Made by a program: the position numbers and the translations under genes. Below the pieces are notes generated by a model, which did no database searches, was not told the DNA's origin, and saw only the letters and a list, made by a program, of their open reading frames with translations. A DNA stretch of 61,403 bases from Synergistaceae bacterium (lineage in GTDB: Bacteria; Synergistota; Synergistia; Synergistales; Synergistaceae): positions 71,341 to 132,743 of the forward strand of contig JAAYFL010000016.1 in assembly GCA_012728235.1 (NCBI GenBank), given 5' to 3'. The first letter of the stretch is position 1, and the number at the start of each line of letters is the position of its first letter. Positions 34,388 to 44,735 of the stretch are shown here, piece after piece.

Positions 34388-36373
34388 GTGAAGAGAAAAT
34401 ATTATATACTGACGTTTATTTTTTTACTATTACTTTATTTTACGGGTGACACTGTTGCCAGTGCTCATACATTTAATCCGTCATCGCCTATAATGCCGAT
34501 CGATAAAATAAAATCTGGAATGAAGGGTAAAGCATATACCGTTATTTCCGGGACAGAAATTACACCATTTGAGGTAAGCATATTAGGAGTTCTTCCCCGT
34601 AAAACGAGTCCTAAAAACCTTATACTATTTAAAATTGAAGATAAGGAGGTAAATGCTAACGGTGGTATTGCTGCAGGAATGAGTGGTTCTCCTATTTATA
34701 TAGACGGGAAACTAATAGGAGCTATAGGATATGGGTGGTCATTCTCAGAAAAGAGTTTGGGGCTTGCTACTCCAATAGAAGACATGATTTCAGCTTTAGA
34801 CTGGCCGGAGCGTATCCCCGGTTTTGAAATACCACAAATTGTACCAACATCACCCCTCAGTCCAGATTTGGTGGAAACTGATAGTGCTGAAAAACATAAA
34901 ACTAAAAAAAACAATGGCACAGACGATGTAAAACGTAATTCAAACATCCAAAATAAATATTCAAGTAGGCGTGACGAAGATTTATTTGAAGAAATAAATT
35001 TAACAAAATTCCTAGCCTTAAGGGATAATGATAAGCTCGAAATATTTAGCAAAAGGGAACTAATCCCTTTAAATATGCCGGTTTTAGTGGATGGGATGTC
35101 ACCGGAATTAGTAAAAGATTTAGAGAAAAAAATTGGATGTACGATGCTTCCTTACGGGTCTACCTCGACATCAAGTTTTAATGCAAAGAGCAATAACATT
35201 CTCAAACCAGGGGCCGCTATAGGAGTTGCTTTAGCCTGGGGTGATATTCAAATGGGTAGTATAGGGACATTAAGTGCAGTGGATAAAGATGGGAGATTCC
35301 TAGCTTTTGCACATCCAATGCTTAATGCCGGAGCCGTTTCTTATCCAGCAACAGAAGCTTCTATTATCAAAATTATCCCTAGACTTGACAATACATTTAA
35401 GTTAGGCAGTTTGGGGAACATCATAGGAACTGTAACGCAGGATAGGCCGGTAGCAATAGCTGGAAAAATTGGACAATATGCACCGGCTTCTAGTTATGTA
35501 CTAAAATTTCATGATAAAGACACGGGGAATGACGTTTTGAAGCGCTTTCAAACTCTCTCAGATTCATTTACAGGTCCTGCAATAGGTGCTTCTGGGATAA
35601 AAGCACTAATTGAAAATGAATGGGGACGAAAAGGTGAAGGGACGGCGACAGTTAAGCTCAGATTTTCAGGCGGAAATATGAAAGAGAGTTGGAAGAGAGA
35701 GAATATTTTCTTTTCAAGTAATTCGCTTGTTGATGCAATGACTGAAGAATTAGAAGGTTTAACAAAAGTTTTTTCTTTGAACCAATTTCAAGAAATACGT
35801 CCTTTTGGTGTTAGCGTTGAAGTAAGTGTAACAAGAGATCCCAAAATTATCTTTATAGAAAAACTTGAGCTAGTAGATTCAAAAGACACTTATGCACCGG
35901 GAGAAAAGCTAGAATTAGATGTAACAACGAGAATTTGGCGCCAACAGGCTAGAAAAAAACGTATTTCTTTGGCTATTCCCAAAGATGCCGCAATGATGTG
36001 CGAAATTTCAGTTCGTTCCGGCAGAGAAAGTGCAAAAGAAAATAATTCTAAATCAAATAATGGACTTTCATCTATAACAAATATTTCTGATTTATTGCGG
36101 GAGCTAGATGCAGTTGAAAAAAATAATCAGATAATAGCAGAGATAAATGCACCGGTTGCTGGTAAAGCGAAAAATAAAGGAGAATCTGGACCTGATTTGC
36201 CTAGTAATATGACAGACTCTCGCTTGAATTATGAAATACAGCAAGAAAAAATAAAAGAAGGAACTCTCGTAGTAACTGATACAGAGTACTTTGTTGAGGG
36301 GAGTTTAAGGAAATTCGTAAAGATAAGTGATGTACCACAGATAGAAAATAATGAAAAGAAGAAAGACAACTAG
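34388..36373 (+). CDS. SpoIVB (peptidase S55) domain protein
   Basis: A signal anchor (residues 4-24) is followed by an S55-type serine peptidase domain. MPIDKIKSGMKGKAYTVISG opens it, and AAGMSGSPIYIDGKLIGAIG holds the presumed catalytic Ser. A second conserved block (GSIGTLSAVDKDGRFLAFAH, HPMLNAG) lies near residues 290-320. About 660 residues in all, with a long C-terminal extension of unknown fold. SpoIVB in spore formers activates an intramembrane protease. Here, with no sporulation genes visible, an envelope role is likely (inference). GTG 34388 is preferred (TAGGAG 8 bases upstream) over GTG 34379. Confidence 0.85.
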   Translation: MKRKYYILTFIFLLLLYFTGDTVASAHTFNPSSPIMPIDKIKSGMKGKAYTVISGTEITPFEVSILGVLPRKTSPKNLILFKIEDKEVNANGGIAAGMSGSPIYIDGKLIGAIGYGWSFSEKSLGLATPIEDMISALDWPERIPGFEIPQIVPTSPLSPDLVETDSAEKHKTKKNNGTDDVKRNSNIQNKYSSRRDEDLFEEINLTKFLALRDNDKLEIFSKRELIPLNMPVLVDGMSPELVKDLEKKIGCTMLPYGSTSTSSFNAKSNNILKPGAAIGVALAWGDIQMGSIGTLSAVDKDGRFLAFAHPMLNAGAVSYPATEASIIKIIPRLDNTFKLGSLGNIIGTVTQDRPVAIAGKIGQYAPASSYVLKFHDKDTGNDVLKRFQTLSDSFTGPAIGASGIKALIENEWGRKGEGTATVKLRFSGGNMKESWKRENIFFSSNSLVDAMTEELEGLTKVFSLNQFQEIRPFGVSVEVSVTRDPKIIFIEKLELVDSKDTYAPGEKLELDVTTRIWRQQARKKRISLAIPKDAAMMCEISVRSGRESAKENNSKSNNGLSSITNISDLLRELDAVEKNNQIIAEINAPVAGKAKNKGESGPDLPSNMTDSRLNYEIQQEKIKEGTLVVTDTEYFVEGSLRKFVKISDVPQIENNEKKKDN

Positions 36374-36469
36374 ACAAAAAACATAAACTTGTTTGACGGG
36401 TAATAAAAATTAGATGAGGAATAAATGTTTTAATTTTTGTTTATTATTTCTTAGTAAAATTTTAATTAT

Positions 36470-36498
36470 TTGCTCAAAATAACCTAGTAGACTATAAT
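36470..36498 (+). promoter_or_regulatory. Candidate ileS promoter
   Basis: TTGCTC (36470-36475), a 17-base spacer and a perfect TATAAT (36493-36498) give a leader of about 65 bases before ileS. No T-box motif or terminator hairpin is found in this leader. Confidence 0.6.
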
Positions 36499-36571
36499 AA
36501 GCGGTTGTCATAGTTATTCATTTATGTTACACACAATAAAATCATATTTTAAATAAGCAGGAGGCAGTTTT

Positions 36572-39349
36572 ATGCAAAAAGATTATAAAGATACTTTGTT
36601 TCTCCCACAAACTTCTTTTCCAATGCGTGCGAATTTGGCACAGAGGGAACCGGATTTATTAAAATATTGGGAAGATATTAATTTATATGAAGAGCTGAAA
36701 AAGAAAAACAAAGGTAAAAAAAGCTTTATACTGCATGACGGCCCCCCTTATGCAAATGCAGGCATACATATTGGCACTGCTACAAATAAAATATTGAAGG
36801 ATTTTGTTGTTAAGTATAAATGGCAGAGAGGCTATTTTTCTCCTTTTGTTCCGGGTTATGACACACATGGGTTGCCTATTGAATTAAAAGTTCTCAAGGA
36901 GCAGGGGATCGATAGAGATAAAATTGCTTCGGTAGAACTTCGAGATAAGTGTGCAGAATATGCTCGAAAGTTTGCTAAAGTACAAACCGAACAATTTAAG
37001 AGGCTTGGAGTAATTGCGGATTGGGAAAATCCATATATGACACTCGTCCCTGCATATGAAGCAACCCAACTTGAAGGGTTTTCTGAGATGGTGCAGAAAG
37101 ATTTGGTGTATAAAGGTCAGAAAGCTATCTATTGGTGTACTGACTGTCAAACAGCTTTGGCTGCTGCAGAGATAGAATATTCGGATGAAACGTCTCCGTC
37201 CATATTTGTAGCATATAAATATGAAGGTGCAGCAAAACTTTTTCCTGAACTAAAAGATAGAGATGTAAACGTAATTATTTGGACAACAACGCCTTGGACA
37301 ATCCCGGCTTCTATGGCAATTGCTCTTAATCCTCATTTTAACTATGGCTTTTATGAAGCTAATGGCAAAGTATATCTTCTTGCAGAAGATATGAGAGATT
37401 TCGTCTCACATGCAACAGGGTTAAAGTTTACTAATCCTATAATACTTTGTAAGGGATTACAGCTTGAAAATTCGGAAGCGAAACATCCATTTTATGACAG
37501 GATAACACCCCTCGTATTAGCCAACTATGTGACTCTTGAATCAGGGACAGGATGTGTTCATACCGCTCCTGGACATGGAACGGATGACTATGAAACAGGG
37601 ATGAGATATGGGATCGATATCTATAACCCCGTAGATGAAACGGGTCATTATTATAAAGATACGCCAATATTTGCAGGAATGTCATTATCTGAAGGTGGGA
37701 AAAAAGTATTAGAACTTTTGACTGAGTCCGATAGGTTATTAGGACATCAAAAAATTTCACACTCATATCCACATTGTTGGCGCTGCAAAAAACCGGTAAT
37801 TTTTAGGGCAACTGATCAATGGTTTGTGGCCGTAACGAAATTTAAAGAAAAAGCTCTTAGTTGCATAGATAAGGTCCAATGGATACCAGAATGGGGAAAA
37901 GAGCGTATGTCAAATATGTTAAAGGAGCGTTCTGATTGGTGCATTAGCCGTCAAAGGATTTGGGGAGTGCCCATCCCAGCATTTTATTGTGAGGATTGCG
38001 GAGAGGTTATCCTTTCCAAAGAAACAGTATTGTGCGTAGCAGAAAAAGTCCGAGAATTTGGAAGTAATTGTTGGTGGAACTTATCAGTAGAAGAACTTAT
38101 TGGCAACTTGGCCGTATGCCCTAAATGTAAAAGTAAAAAACTGAAAAAAGAGACAGACATAATGGATGTATGGTTTGACTCAGGTTCAAGCCACTCAGCC
38201 GTATTAGATAACTGGGAGGACCTTAGTTGGCCAGCAGATCTCTATTTGGAAGGCAGTGATCAACATAGAGGTTGGTTCCAGACATCATTACTTAATAGTG
38301 TAGCAACCCGAGATTTGGCTCCTTATAAAGCAGTTCTAACTCACGGTTTTATAATGGCGGGAGATGGAAAGAAAATGTCTAAATCTCTCGGAAATGCCAT
38401 GACTCCTGAAAAGATAATTGATAAAAATGGAGCAGATATCCTTAGGCTTTGGGTGGCTTCCTCCGACTACCGGGGAGATGTTCGCATATCAAACGAAATA
38501 TTTGAAAACTTAATTGAATCTTATAGAAGAATTAGAAACACAGCTAGATTTCTTCTTGCTAATCTTAAAGAATTTAATCCATCTACTGATATTGTTAAGC
38601 CTGAAGAGCTTTCGGATATAGATAAATATATTATGACAAAGCTTAACAAAATAAGGGAACGTGTTACCAAGGGTTTTGATGAATACGAATTTCATCAGCC
38701 AATGATAGCTATACATCAATTCTGTGACTTTGAGTTAAGCTCTTTTTATATAGACATAAATAAAGATTGTCTTTATGCAGATTCCAAAGACTCATTATCC
38801 AGACGTTCTGTAAGAACTGTAATGTGGACAGTTCTTAAAATGCTTGCTCAAATGATATCGCCAGTGCTTTCATTTACCGCAGAAGAGATATGGCAACATT
38901 TAAGAGAAATGGATTCGACATTATCAAAGAGTGTGTTTCTTAACGATTGGCCCTTAGAGAACGAGTTCGTGTTTGATGACAATATTGAAAAGACATGGGA
39001 CTGTGTTATGGATGCAAGACAATCAATACTAAGAGGCCTTGAGTCTGCGAGAAGTTCAGGCGAAATCGGACACCCTCTTGATGCACACATCCAAATTATG
39101 TTGAGAAATGAATATGAACACTTAAAAACAAAAATAGCTATTGCTGATTGGGAGAAAGTATCAATCGTGTCTTCTTGTGAGATTGTAAGTGAAGTGAAAA
39201 ATGCGAATGTGCTTTATGAAGATCCCAATACAGGGATATCTATTGGAGTTACAAAGTCTTCTCATGAAAAATGCCCGCGCTGTTGGAAAAAAAGACCTGA
39301 GGTTTTGCTTAACGGCATCTGTCATCGTTGTAAGGATGTCGTTGGATAA
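36572..39349 (+). CDS. ileS: Isoleucyl-tRNA synthetase
   Basis: Class I synthetase: HIGH-type motif in GIHIGTATNKILKDF, KMSKS in GKKMSKSLGN, and the editing domain (WTTTPWTIPASMAIALN, GTGCVHTAPGHGTDDYETG). The C-terminal zinc site is CPRCWKKRPEV...CHRC, typical of the shorter bacterial type. The length is 925. AGGAGG lies upstream of the ATG. Its last 14 bases overlap rluD. Confidence 0.97.
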   Translation: MQKDYKDTLFLPQTSFPMRANLAQREPDLLKYWEDINLYEELKKKNKGKKSFILHDGPPYANAGIHIGTATNKILKDFVVKYKWQRGYFSPFVPGYDTHGLPIELKVLKEQGIDRDKIASVELRDKCAEYARKFAKVQTEQFKRLGVIADWENPYMTLVPAYEATQLEGFSEMVQKDLVYKGQKAIYWCTDCQTALAAAEIEYSDETSPSIFVAYKYEGAAKLFPELKDRDVNVIIWTTTPWTIPASMAIALNPHFNYGFYEANGKVYLLAEDMRDFVSHATGLKFTNPIILCKGLQLENSEAKHPFYDRITPLVLANYVTLESGTGCVHTAPGHGTDDYETGMRYGIDIYNPVDETGHYYKDTPIFAGMSLSEGGKKVLELLTESDRLLGHQKISHSYPHCWRCKKPVIFRATDQWFVAVTKFKEKALSCIDKVQWIPEWGKERMSNMLKERSDWCISRQRIWGVPIPAFYCEDCGEVILSKETVLCVAEKVREFGSNCWWNLSVEELIGNLAVCPKCKSKKLKKETDIMDVWFDSGSSHSAVLDNWEDLSWPADLYLEGSDQHRGWFQTSLLNSVATRDLAPYKAVLTHGFIMAGDGKKMSKSLGNAMTPEKIIDKNGADILRLWVASSDYRGDVRISNEIFENLIESYRRIRNTARFLLANLKEFNPSTDIVKPEELSDIDKYIMTKLNKIRERVTKGFDEYEFHQPMIAIHQFCDFELSSFYIDINKDCLYADSKDSLSRRSVRTVMWTVLKMLAQMISPVLSFTAEEIWQHLREMDSTLSKSVFLNDWPLENEFVFDDNIEKTWDCVMDARQSILRGLESARSSGEIGHPLDAHIQIMLRNEYEHLKTKIAIADWEKVSIVSSCEIVSEVKNANVLYEDPNTGISIGVTKSSHEKCPRCWKKRPEVLLNGICHRCKDVVG

Positions 39350-40352
39350 AAAAAACTCAGATGTAAATTATAACTCGAAGAAAATGTATCCCCAGCTCCG
39401 TGGTGGAGAGCGAGATAAGGATACGCTTGTAGAGTTTATTGTTAAAGAAGAGGAGTCCGGTCACAGGTTAGATTTTGTAATTTCGCAAGAAGTAGCTGTT
39501 AGTAGAGGGCATGCTCAAAGGCTAATTAAAGGAGGCAGAGTAAAACTTACTCCTCAGAGATACATAAAACCATCGATTAAGGTCAATAAGGGAGATATTG
39601 TAAGCGTTAATATGTTTGCAATAAAAGAGACAGAATTAATTCCGACAGAAGTTGACTTTGAAGTGCTTTTTTTTGATGACAGTATTGTTGTTATAAACAA
39701 ACCCTCGGGCTTGGTGGTACATCCATCTAAAGGCCATTGGGACAGAACTTTGGTACATGGACTTTTATATAGATTCCCTGATATTGCAAATATAAACGGT
39801 GTAAATAGGCCTGGAATAGTTCACAGACTAGATAGAACAACTTCAGGCCTAATGGTCGTGGCTCGCAATGGTCTTGCACAGGAAACACTGTTTAGAGATT
39901 TTAAAGCGAGCCGTGTAAACAGGGAGTATATCGGGCTATGTTACGGTACCCCGAAAAACCTTATAGGAGAAATCTCACTACCTATAGCGAGAAATCCGTA
40001 TAATAGATATAAAAGAAGTATTGTAGAAGATGGAAGGGATGCGAGAACAGGCTACAATGTCATTTGGAGTAATTCTGGTTTTTCCCTTGTACATTTCACT
40101 TTACACACTGGAAGAACACATCAAATAAGAGTCCATATGAATGCCATAAATCACCCCCTTGTTGGAGACCAACTCTACGCACCTGGAAGACATTCATCGT
40201 TTGACAGTTGTAATAGAGTGTTTCTTCATTCGTGGAAGCTAGGTTTTAAACATCCCAAAACCCGAGAGACGATTTGTTTTGTAAGCCCTCTTACTCAAGA
40301 TCTTGTGAGTTTTTTAAAAGATATTTCTCCCAAAAATCACTGCCCACATTGA
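39336..40352 (+). CDS. rluD: RluD-family 23S rRNA pseudouridine synthase
   Basis: An N-terminal S4 RNA-binding domain (GHRLDFVISQEVAVSRGHAQ) precedes the RluA-family catalytic domain with HRLDRTTSGLMVVAR (catalytic Asp) and LHTGRTHQIRVH. Uridine targets are probably in 23S rRNA helix 69, by analogy with RluD/YlyB. Start choice: ATG 39336 or TTG 39342; AAGG at 39332-39335 is better spaced for the TTG. An upstream in-frame ATG lies inside ileS and is rejected. Its 3' end overlaps the convergent rqcH by 62 bases. Confidence 0.93.
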   Translation: MSLDKKNSDVNYNSKKMYPQLRGGERDKDTLVEFIVKEEESGHRLDFVISQEVAVSRGHAQRLIKGGRVKLTPQRYIKPSIKVNKGDIVSVNMFAIKETELIPTEVDFEVLFFDDSIVVINKPSGLVVHPSKGHWDRTLVHGLLYRFPDIANINGVNRPGIVHRLDRTTSGLMVVARNGLAQETLFRDFKASRVNREYIGLCYGTPKNLIGEISLPIARNPYNRYKRSIVEDGRDARTGYNVIWSNSGFSLVHFTLHTGRTHQIRVHMNAINHPLVGDQLYAPGRHSSFDSCNRVFLHSWKLGFKHPKTRETICFVSPLTQDLVSFLKDISPKNHCPH

Positions 40353-41946
40353 GAGTTTTAAATTCGCGGTAAGTAACGCCGGCAATTTCTGAATTAATAG
40401 GCGACACATATTTTCTTAATGTATAATCTACTCTCACCTTACCGCAATCTTTTGACTTGCTGTAATAAACAGCAAGAGACGCACAAAAACTCAGTAGCTG
40501 ATTATCATTAAATATCTCTCCAATGTTGTTATTGCGCAAAATGACATGTGCTCCAGGAATGTCTTTAGCATGAAACCAAATATCGTTCGACCTTGCAAAT
40601 TTAAAAGTGGCATACCTATTACCTTTAGCTGAAAGGCCTATCAATATAATTGAGTCACCCAACATAATGCGCTTGTGTGGTGGAAATTGTTTTTCGTTAG
40701 GAACCTTGCTTATTCTTGCTTTTGTTCTATTTATTTTCAGTTCTTTTTCAATCGTAGAAAGAGATTCATCGTCATTTATACACATTGCAAGAAGTAAATC
40801 TTCATTTAAATCTTGCATCTCATTCATAACTTTTTCTAGTATTTTACTGGCTCGTTCTTTTGAAGCTGTAATTTTTTTATATTTTTTAAAATATAAATCT
40901 GCATTCTCTGTGGCAGTTAAAGCAGGATTGAGGGGGATTTCTTTTGTTTCGGGTTCGCCAGCCTCAGTATAACTAGTTAGTGATATTCTATCTTCGCCAC
41001 GTCTTATATTTTGAATGTTATTTAAAATTATATTGCCATAATTTTTATAAGTTAGAGAATTGTCCTGTTTTAGAAGCTTGGATATGTCTGAAATTTGTTT
41101 TTCTCTTCTAGCTATTTCTTTCGTTAAAAAAAGATTTATAACCCTTTTCCTTTGATCCGCATTTTTATTTAAAATAGGATCTAAAACTAATTCAGTAGAG
41201 GAAGCAAGTAAGTTGTTATATACAGTGGCATTTTTTAAATTAACAGGAAAAGGGAAAATATATCTGTTTAGTTTCTGAATTTTCATTGTATTTTTTGTAT
41301 TGGAATAAAATGAACTAAGATGTTTTTTTTGTTCGTTTAACGGCATTTCAAAAATAGTCTTTAGTAAGGGGGCTCCAATACCTTTTATATTTTTAAGTGA
41401 TTCTTGTCTTGGTTTTTCTAACCATTCTTCTAATGTTATGCCTTTATACTCAGCTGGAAATATATATTGGTGTCCTGAGGCAATAATACGTTCTCTGTTC
41501 TCTGATGGATATATATGTTTTGCAGCTTCAATAATTGTCCCGTCATCTTCTATAAGAATAAAATTGCCGTGGTTCTGTATTGCTTCTAGAACAAGATGTT
41601 TTTTGTTATGAAATCCAGCTCCAAAAGTTTTTTTAAAAGTGAGCATTAGGATTCTATCTCTTTTAATTTGTTGCGAGGTAAGGAGTTCCGTGCCGTGTAA
41701 ATGTCTCTTTAGAGCCCCTATTATTGGATGGGTCTGTTTTACTGTACCTATAAGTTTTTTACGATTATCATTATTAATAAAAGTTATGCCACAATTTTGA
41801 ACTTTCCATGAAAGCAATAATGTGATAGTAGAAGAAAATGAAAGTGTACACCAGCTGCATCCTCCATAAATTTTTTGTACTTTATGGTTATAAATTGTTT
41901 CAAGCATTTTGTTCCATTCATAAACTAGTTCGGGCCCAAAAGACAC
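40291..41946 (-). CDS. rqcH: Rqc2/RqcH-type NFACT protein (fibronectin-binding A family)
   Basis: RqcH binds stalled 50S subunits and recruits tRNA-Ala to add C-terminal alanine tails in ribosome quality control. The C-terminal NFACT-R domain has the family signature DIWFHAKDIPGAHVILR. A central coiled coil and the N-terminal NFACT domain (ILMLTFKKTFGAGFHNKKHLVLE region) are present. GTG 41946 is chosen: GGGAG lies 8 bases upstream, and the protein then starts MSFGPELVYEWN, aligning with usual starts. Upstream ATG 41961 lacks a site. 551 residues. Confidence 0.88.
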   Translation of the reverse strand: MSFGPELVYEWNKMLETIYNHKVQKIYGGCSWCTLSFSSTITLLLSWKVQNCGITFINNDNRKKLIGTVKQTHPIIGALKRHLHGTELLTSQQIKRDRILMLTFKKTFGAGFHNKKHLVLEAIQNHGNFILIEDDGTIIEAAKHIYPSENRERIIASGHQYIFPAEYKGITLEEWLEKPRQESLKNIKGIGAPLLKTIFEMPLNEQKKHLSSFYSNTKNTMKIQKLNRYIFPFPVNLKNATVYNNLLASSTELVLDPILNKNADQRKRVINLFLTKEIARREKQISDISKLLKQDNSLTYKNYGNIILNNIQNIRRGEDRISLTSYTEAGEPETKEIPLNPALTATENADLYFKKYKKITASKERASKILEKVMNEMQDLNEDLLLAMCINDDESLSTIEKELKINRTKARISKVPNEKQFPPHKRIMLGDSIILIGLSAKGNRYATFKFARSNDIWFHAKDIPGAHVILRNNNIGEIFNDNQLLSFCASLAVYYSKSKDCGKVRVDYTLRKYVSPINSEIAGVTYREFKTLNVGSDFWEKYLLKNSQDLE

Positions 41947-42124
41947 AAATATCACTCCCATCACAATTAAATATATACAAATTACCACAATCTATTATTT
42001 CTTACTATTAAATAAAAAAGTACTTTGAAATGCGTATACACAATTATAAATCTAGGTTAAAATGCTAGAAGGATTAGAATAGTTGTTTAAGAAGTATATC
42101 AAAATATAATGGAGGTGTTTGAAA

Positions 42125-43327
42125 ATGAGCAAAGAAAGGATTTTAATTTCGTCTGAATCTGTGACGGAAGGACATCCTGACAAACTCGCTGATCAAATAT
42201 CTGATGCAGTCCTTGATGCGATTTTACAAGAAGACCCAGATGGCAGAGTAGCGTGTGAAACTCTTGTAAGCACGGGACTTATTGTTGTAGCAGGAGAAAT
42301 TACTACAAATTGTTACGTTGACATTCCGAAAATAGCACGAGAAACAGTAAAGGAAGTAGGATATACAAGGGCAAAATATGGATTTGATGGTGAAACTTGT
42401 GCTGTTATAACGGCCATAGATGAACAATCTCCAGATATCAAGCAAGGAGTTGATTTGGCAAAAGAAGCTCTAGATAATTCTGATGACGAGAATGATAAAA
42501 CTGGAGCTGGAGATCAAGGACTGATGGTGGGTTACGCATGTGATGAAACAGAGGAATTAATGCCGATGCCTATTTCCCTTGCACACAAACTTACTCGCAA
42601 ACTTACTGAAATGCGTAAAAATAAAACAATCCCTTACCTTCGCCCTGATGGGAAGAGCCAAGTTACATTGGAGTATATAGATGGAAGACCCCAAAGAATA
42701 GATACTGTTGTCATAAGCACTCAACATCACCCTGCAGTTGCACTTTCGCAGATAAAAGCAGACATTGAGGAGCATGTGATAAAAGATATTATTCCAACTA
42801 ACCTAATAAAAGATGATTTTAAAATTTTCGTTAATCCTGCAGGAACTTTTGTCAGAGGAGGCCCTCAAGCAGATTGTGGTCTAACTGGACGAAAAATTAT
42901 CGTGGATACTTACGGTGGTGCAGTGCCCCATGGCGGAGGAGCTTTTTCTGGGAAGGATCCAACAAAGGTGGACCGTTCTGGTGCTTATATGGCGAGGTAT
43001 GCCGCAAAAAATGTAGTAGCTGCGGGCATAGCCTCTAAGTGTCAGGTTCAGGTGGCTTATGCGATAGGAGTAGCAAATCCTGTTTCAATAATGGTCGAGA
43101 CCTTTGGTACAGGGAAAATTCCAAATGAACAAATAACTCGTTTATTACGCGAACATTTTGATTTCCGTCCTAGAGCTATAATAAAAAATCTTGAATTATG
43201 CAAGCCCCAATATAAAAGAATCGCGGCTTATGGGCATATGGGACGGATTGATATCCATCCGATGCCAGCATGGGAGAAAACAGACAAGGCAGAGATTCTT
43301 AAAGAAGCATCTCAAAGGTTTATGTAA
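42125..43327 (+). CDS. metK: S-adenosylmethionine synthase
   Basis: MetK makes SAM from methionine and ATP. The motifs are [34 protein letters not shown] (ATP/flexible loop region), [16 protein letters not shown] and [20 protein letters not shown]. The length is 401. ATG 42125 has GGAGG 9 bases upstream; TTG 42119 is too close to that site. No SAM riboswitch is seen in the 130-base leader. A hairpin follows the stop. Confidence 0.97.
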   Translation: MSKERILISSESVTEGHPDKLADQISDAVLDAILQEDPDGRVACETLVSTGLIVVAGEITTNCYVDIPKIARETVKEVGYTRAKYGFDGETCAVITAIDEQSPDIKQGVDLAKEALDNSDDENDKTGAGDQGLMVGYACDETEELMPMPISLAHKLTRKLTEMRKNKTIPYLRPDGKSQVTLEYIDGRPQRIDTVVISTQHHPAVALSQIKADIEEHVIKDIIPTNLIKDDFKIFVNPAGTFVRGGPQADCGLTGRKIIVDTYGGAVPHGGGAFSGKDPTKVDRSGAYMARYAAKNVVAAGIASKCQVQVAYAIGVANPVSIMVETFGTGKIPNEQITRLLREHFDFRPRAIIKNLELCKPQYKRIAAYGHMGRIDIHPMPAWEKTDKAEILKEASQRFM

Positions 43328-43333
43328 AACTCA

Positions 43334-43372
43334 AAAGTCCGTTTATGTAATTTCTTGACGGACTTTAATTCT
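43334..43372 (+). terminator. Hairpin after metK
   Basis: A perfect 9-bp stem, AAAGTCCGT (43334-43342) and ACGGACTTT (43358-43366), with a T-rich tail (AATTCTT). It ends 13 bases before comF, so it may be a partial terminator or attenuator between the two genes. Confidence 0.6.
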
Positions 43373-43378
43373 TAAGTT

Positions 43379-44077
43379 ATGCATACAGCATTGTTGTTTA
43401 AAGAAATAAAGAGAATACTTACACATCTTGTATGGCCTCAGGTTTGTCCAGTTTGTGGGAAAATAGTTGAGTCGTATTGTTTTGAGTGTATAGAGTCCAT
43501 AATTGACCCGTTACCTCCTTTTTGTCTTGAATGCGGAGGAAAGTATGGCGTTCCCTGCTGTAAGGACTCTGTTCCATGTTTTGCAGCAACAATACATGAT
43601 GGGTTGCCCCGAGATTTGCTCCTAAGACTAAAATATAAAAATATAAAATCTTTAGGTGTTATACTGGGGAAACTTGTGGCACAAAATGCTTGTTTACCAT
43701 CGGCGGATTTAATTGTACCTATTCCTCTACATAAAAGGTCTACAAGAGAATATAATCAAACAAGCCTTATAGGCCAAGGAATATCAGAGGCACGTAAAAT
43801 AAAGTTAGATGACTCTATCTTGGTTTGGAAAAAGAATAGACCTAATCAAACTGATATGCATGGAATTCAGAGAGCAACCTTACCGTTAGATTCAATTATT
43901 TCAAAATCATCTGTACGTAATAAAAAAATAATATTGGTTGATGATGTTTATACCACAGGAGGAACCATGCGTGCTGCAAAAGCGGCAATAGAGGATAGCG
44001 GTGGTTCAGTAGTTGCAGCCTTATTATGGTCAAGGAGAATATCTTCTTCAGAAAATGAACTTTCATGGTTTGTATAG
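43379..44077 (+). CDS. comF: ComF-family phosphoribosyltransferase-like protein
   Basis: An N-terminal zinc-binding segment (VCPVCGKIVESYCFEC, FCLECG) is followed by a type I PRTase domain with the PRPP loop IILVDDVYTTGGTMRAA and PIPLHKRSTREYNQT. ComFC/GntX proteins take part in DNA uptake in competent bacteria; the biochemical reaction is uncertain. The length is 232. No strong ribosome site precedes the ATG. It fits with comM-dprA at 12.6-15.2 kb. Confidence 0.9.
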   Translation: MHTALLFKEIKRILTHLVWPQVCPVCGKIVESYCFECIESIIDPLPPFCLECGGKYGVPCCKDSVPCFAATIHDGLPRDLLLRLKYKNIKSLGVILGKLVAQNACLPSADLIVPIPLHKRSTREYNQTSLIGQGISEARKIKLDDSILVWKKNRPNQTDMHGIQRATLPLDSIISKSSVRNKKIILVDDVYTTGGTMRAAKAAIEDSGGSVVAALLWSRRISSSENELSWFV

Positions 44078-44270
44078 CTATTTATTAAAATTTTTTCTTA
44101 AATCAAATTGTAAAGTTACAATATAACTTTCAAAAACTAGATTGATGTTAAATACTACAGTATAATAAACTTGAAGGCACTTGTTGCTTGCATCGCATCT
44201 TTCGTTTTTCCCTTTTAACTCATTAATTTTGTGCTAGAATCATAAGTCGAAGACAGGTGGTCGACTCTTT

Positions 44271-44714
44271 ATGAAAATATCTGATAATTCAACTAAAATA
44301 TTATTTTTCCTCGTAGCAATTTCAATTTTATTTTTAATAATATTATGCCCATTAAGTATAAAATGTGATTTTTTTGGAAATACCTTAAAAATAGATAAAG
44401 CATTTATATGTCAAGAATTAGGGGATAATAGAGAGCCGTTGTCCGTAAGCTCAAGCATAAAATATGGAGAGCGACAAATATGTCTTTGGTTTCGATATTC
44501 TTCAATTCAAGAAGAAAATTATATAAGAATTTCGTGGTATTTGAATAACGAATTAGTATTTGCTGAACAACATAAATTAATAGATAAAGAAGGGATAAAG
44601 GCATTTTATCTTCTTAAAGAAGACGGGTTGCCTCTTCCGGAGGGATTTTATAAAGTTTCAATATCGTCTCCCACGAGAACGTTATCGGAGATACCATTTA
44701 TAAAAAATAAATAA
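44271..44714 (+). CDS. Membrane-anchored or secreted protein of unknown function (147 aa)
   Basis: No family is recognised with confidence. An N-terminal membrane segment (residues about 9-27, ILFFLVAISILFLIILC) is followed by about 115 residues that look like a small beta-sandwich (ERQICLWFRYSSIQEENYIRI, ELVFAEQHKL, KAFYLLKEDGLPLPEGFYKV). The end resembles Ig-like envelope domains that close with a PxGxYxV strand. AGGTGG precedes the ATG. An extended -10-like TGCTAGAAT lies about 34 bases upstream. rho follows after 21 bases. Confidence 0.68.
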   Translation: MKISDNSTKILFFLVAISILFLIILCPLSIKCDFFGNTLKIDKAFICQELGDNREPLSVSSSIKYGERQICLWFRYSSIQEENYIRISWYLNNELVFAEQHKLIDKEGIKAFYLLKEDGLPLPEGFYKVSISSPTRTLSEIPFIKNK

Positions 44715-44735
44715 TTTAATTTGGAGGAATGAAAC

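Noticed and set aside
36374-36571. Possible T-box before ileS
   Set aside because: No TGGnACC sequence and no terminator hairpin in the leader; only a simple promoter is supported.
41989-42124. Possible SAM riboswitch before metK
   Set aside because: The leader is short and AT-rich, lacks the SAM-I core helices and has no terminator.
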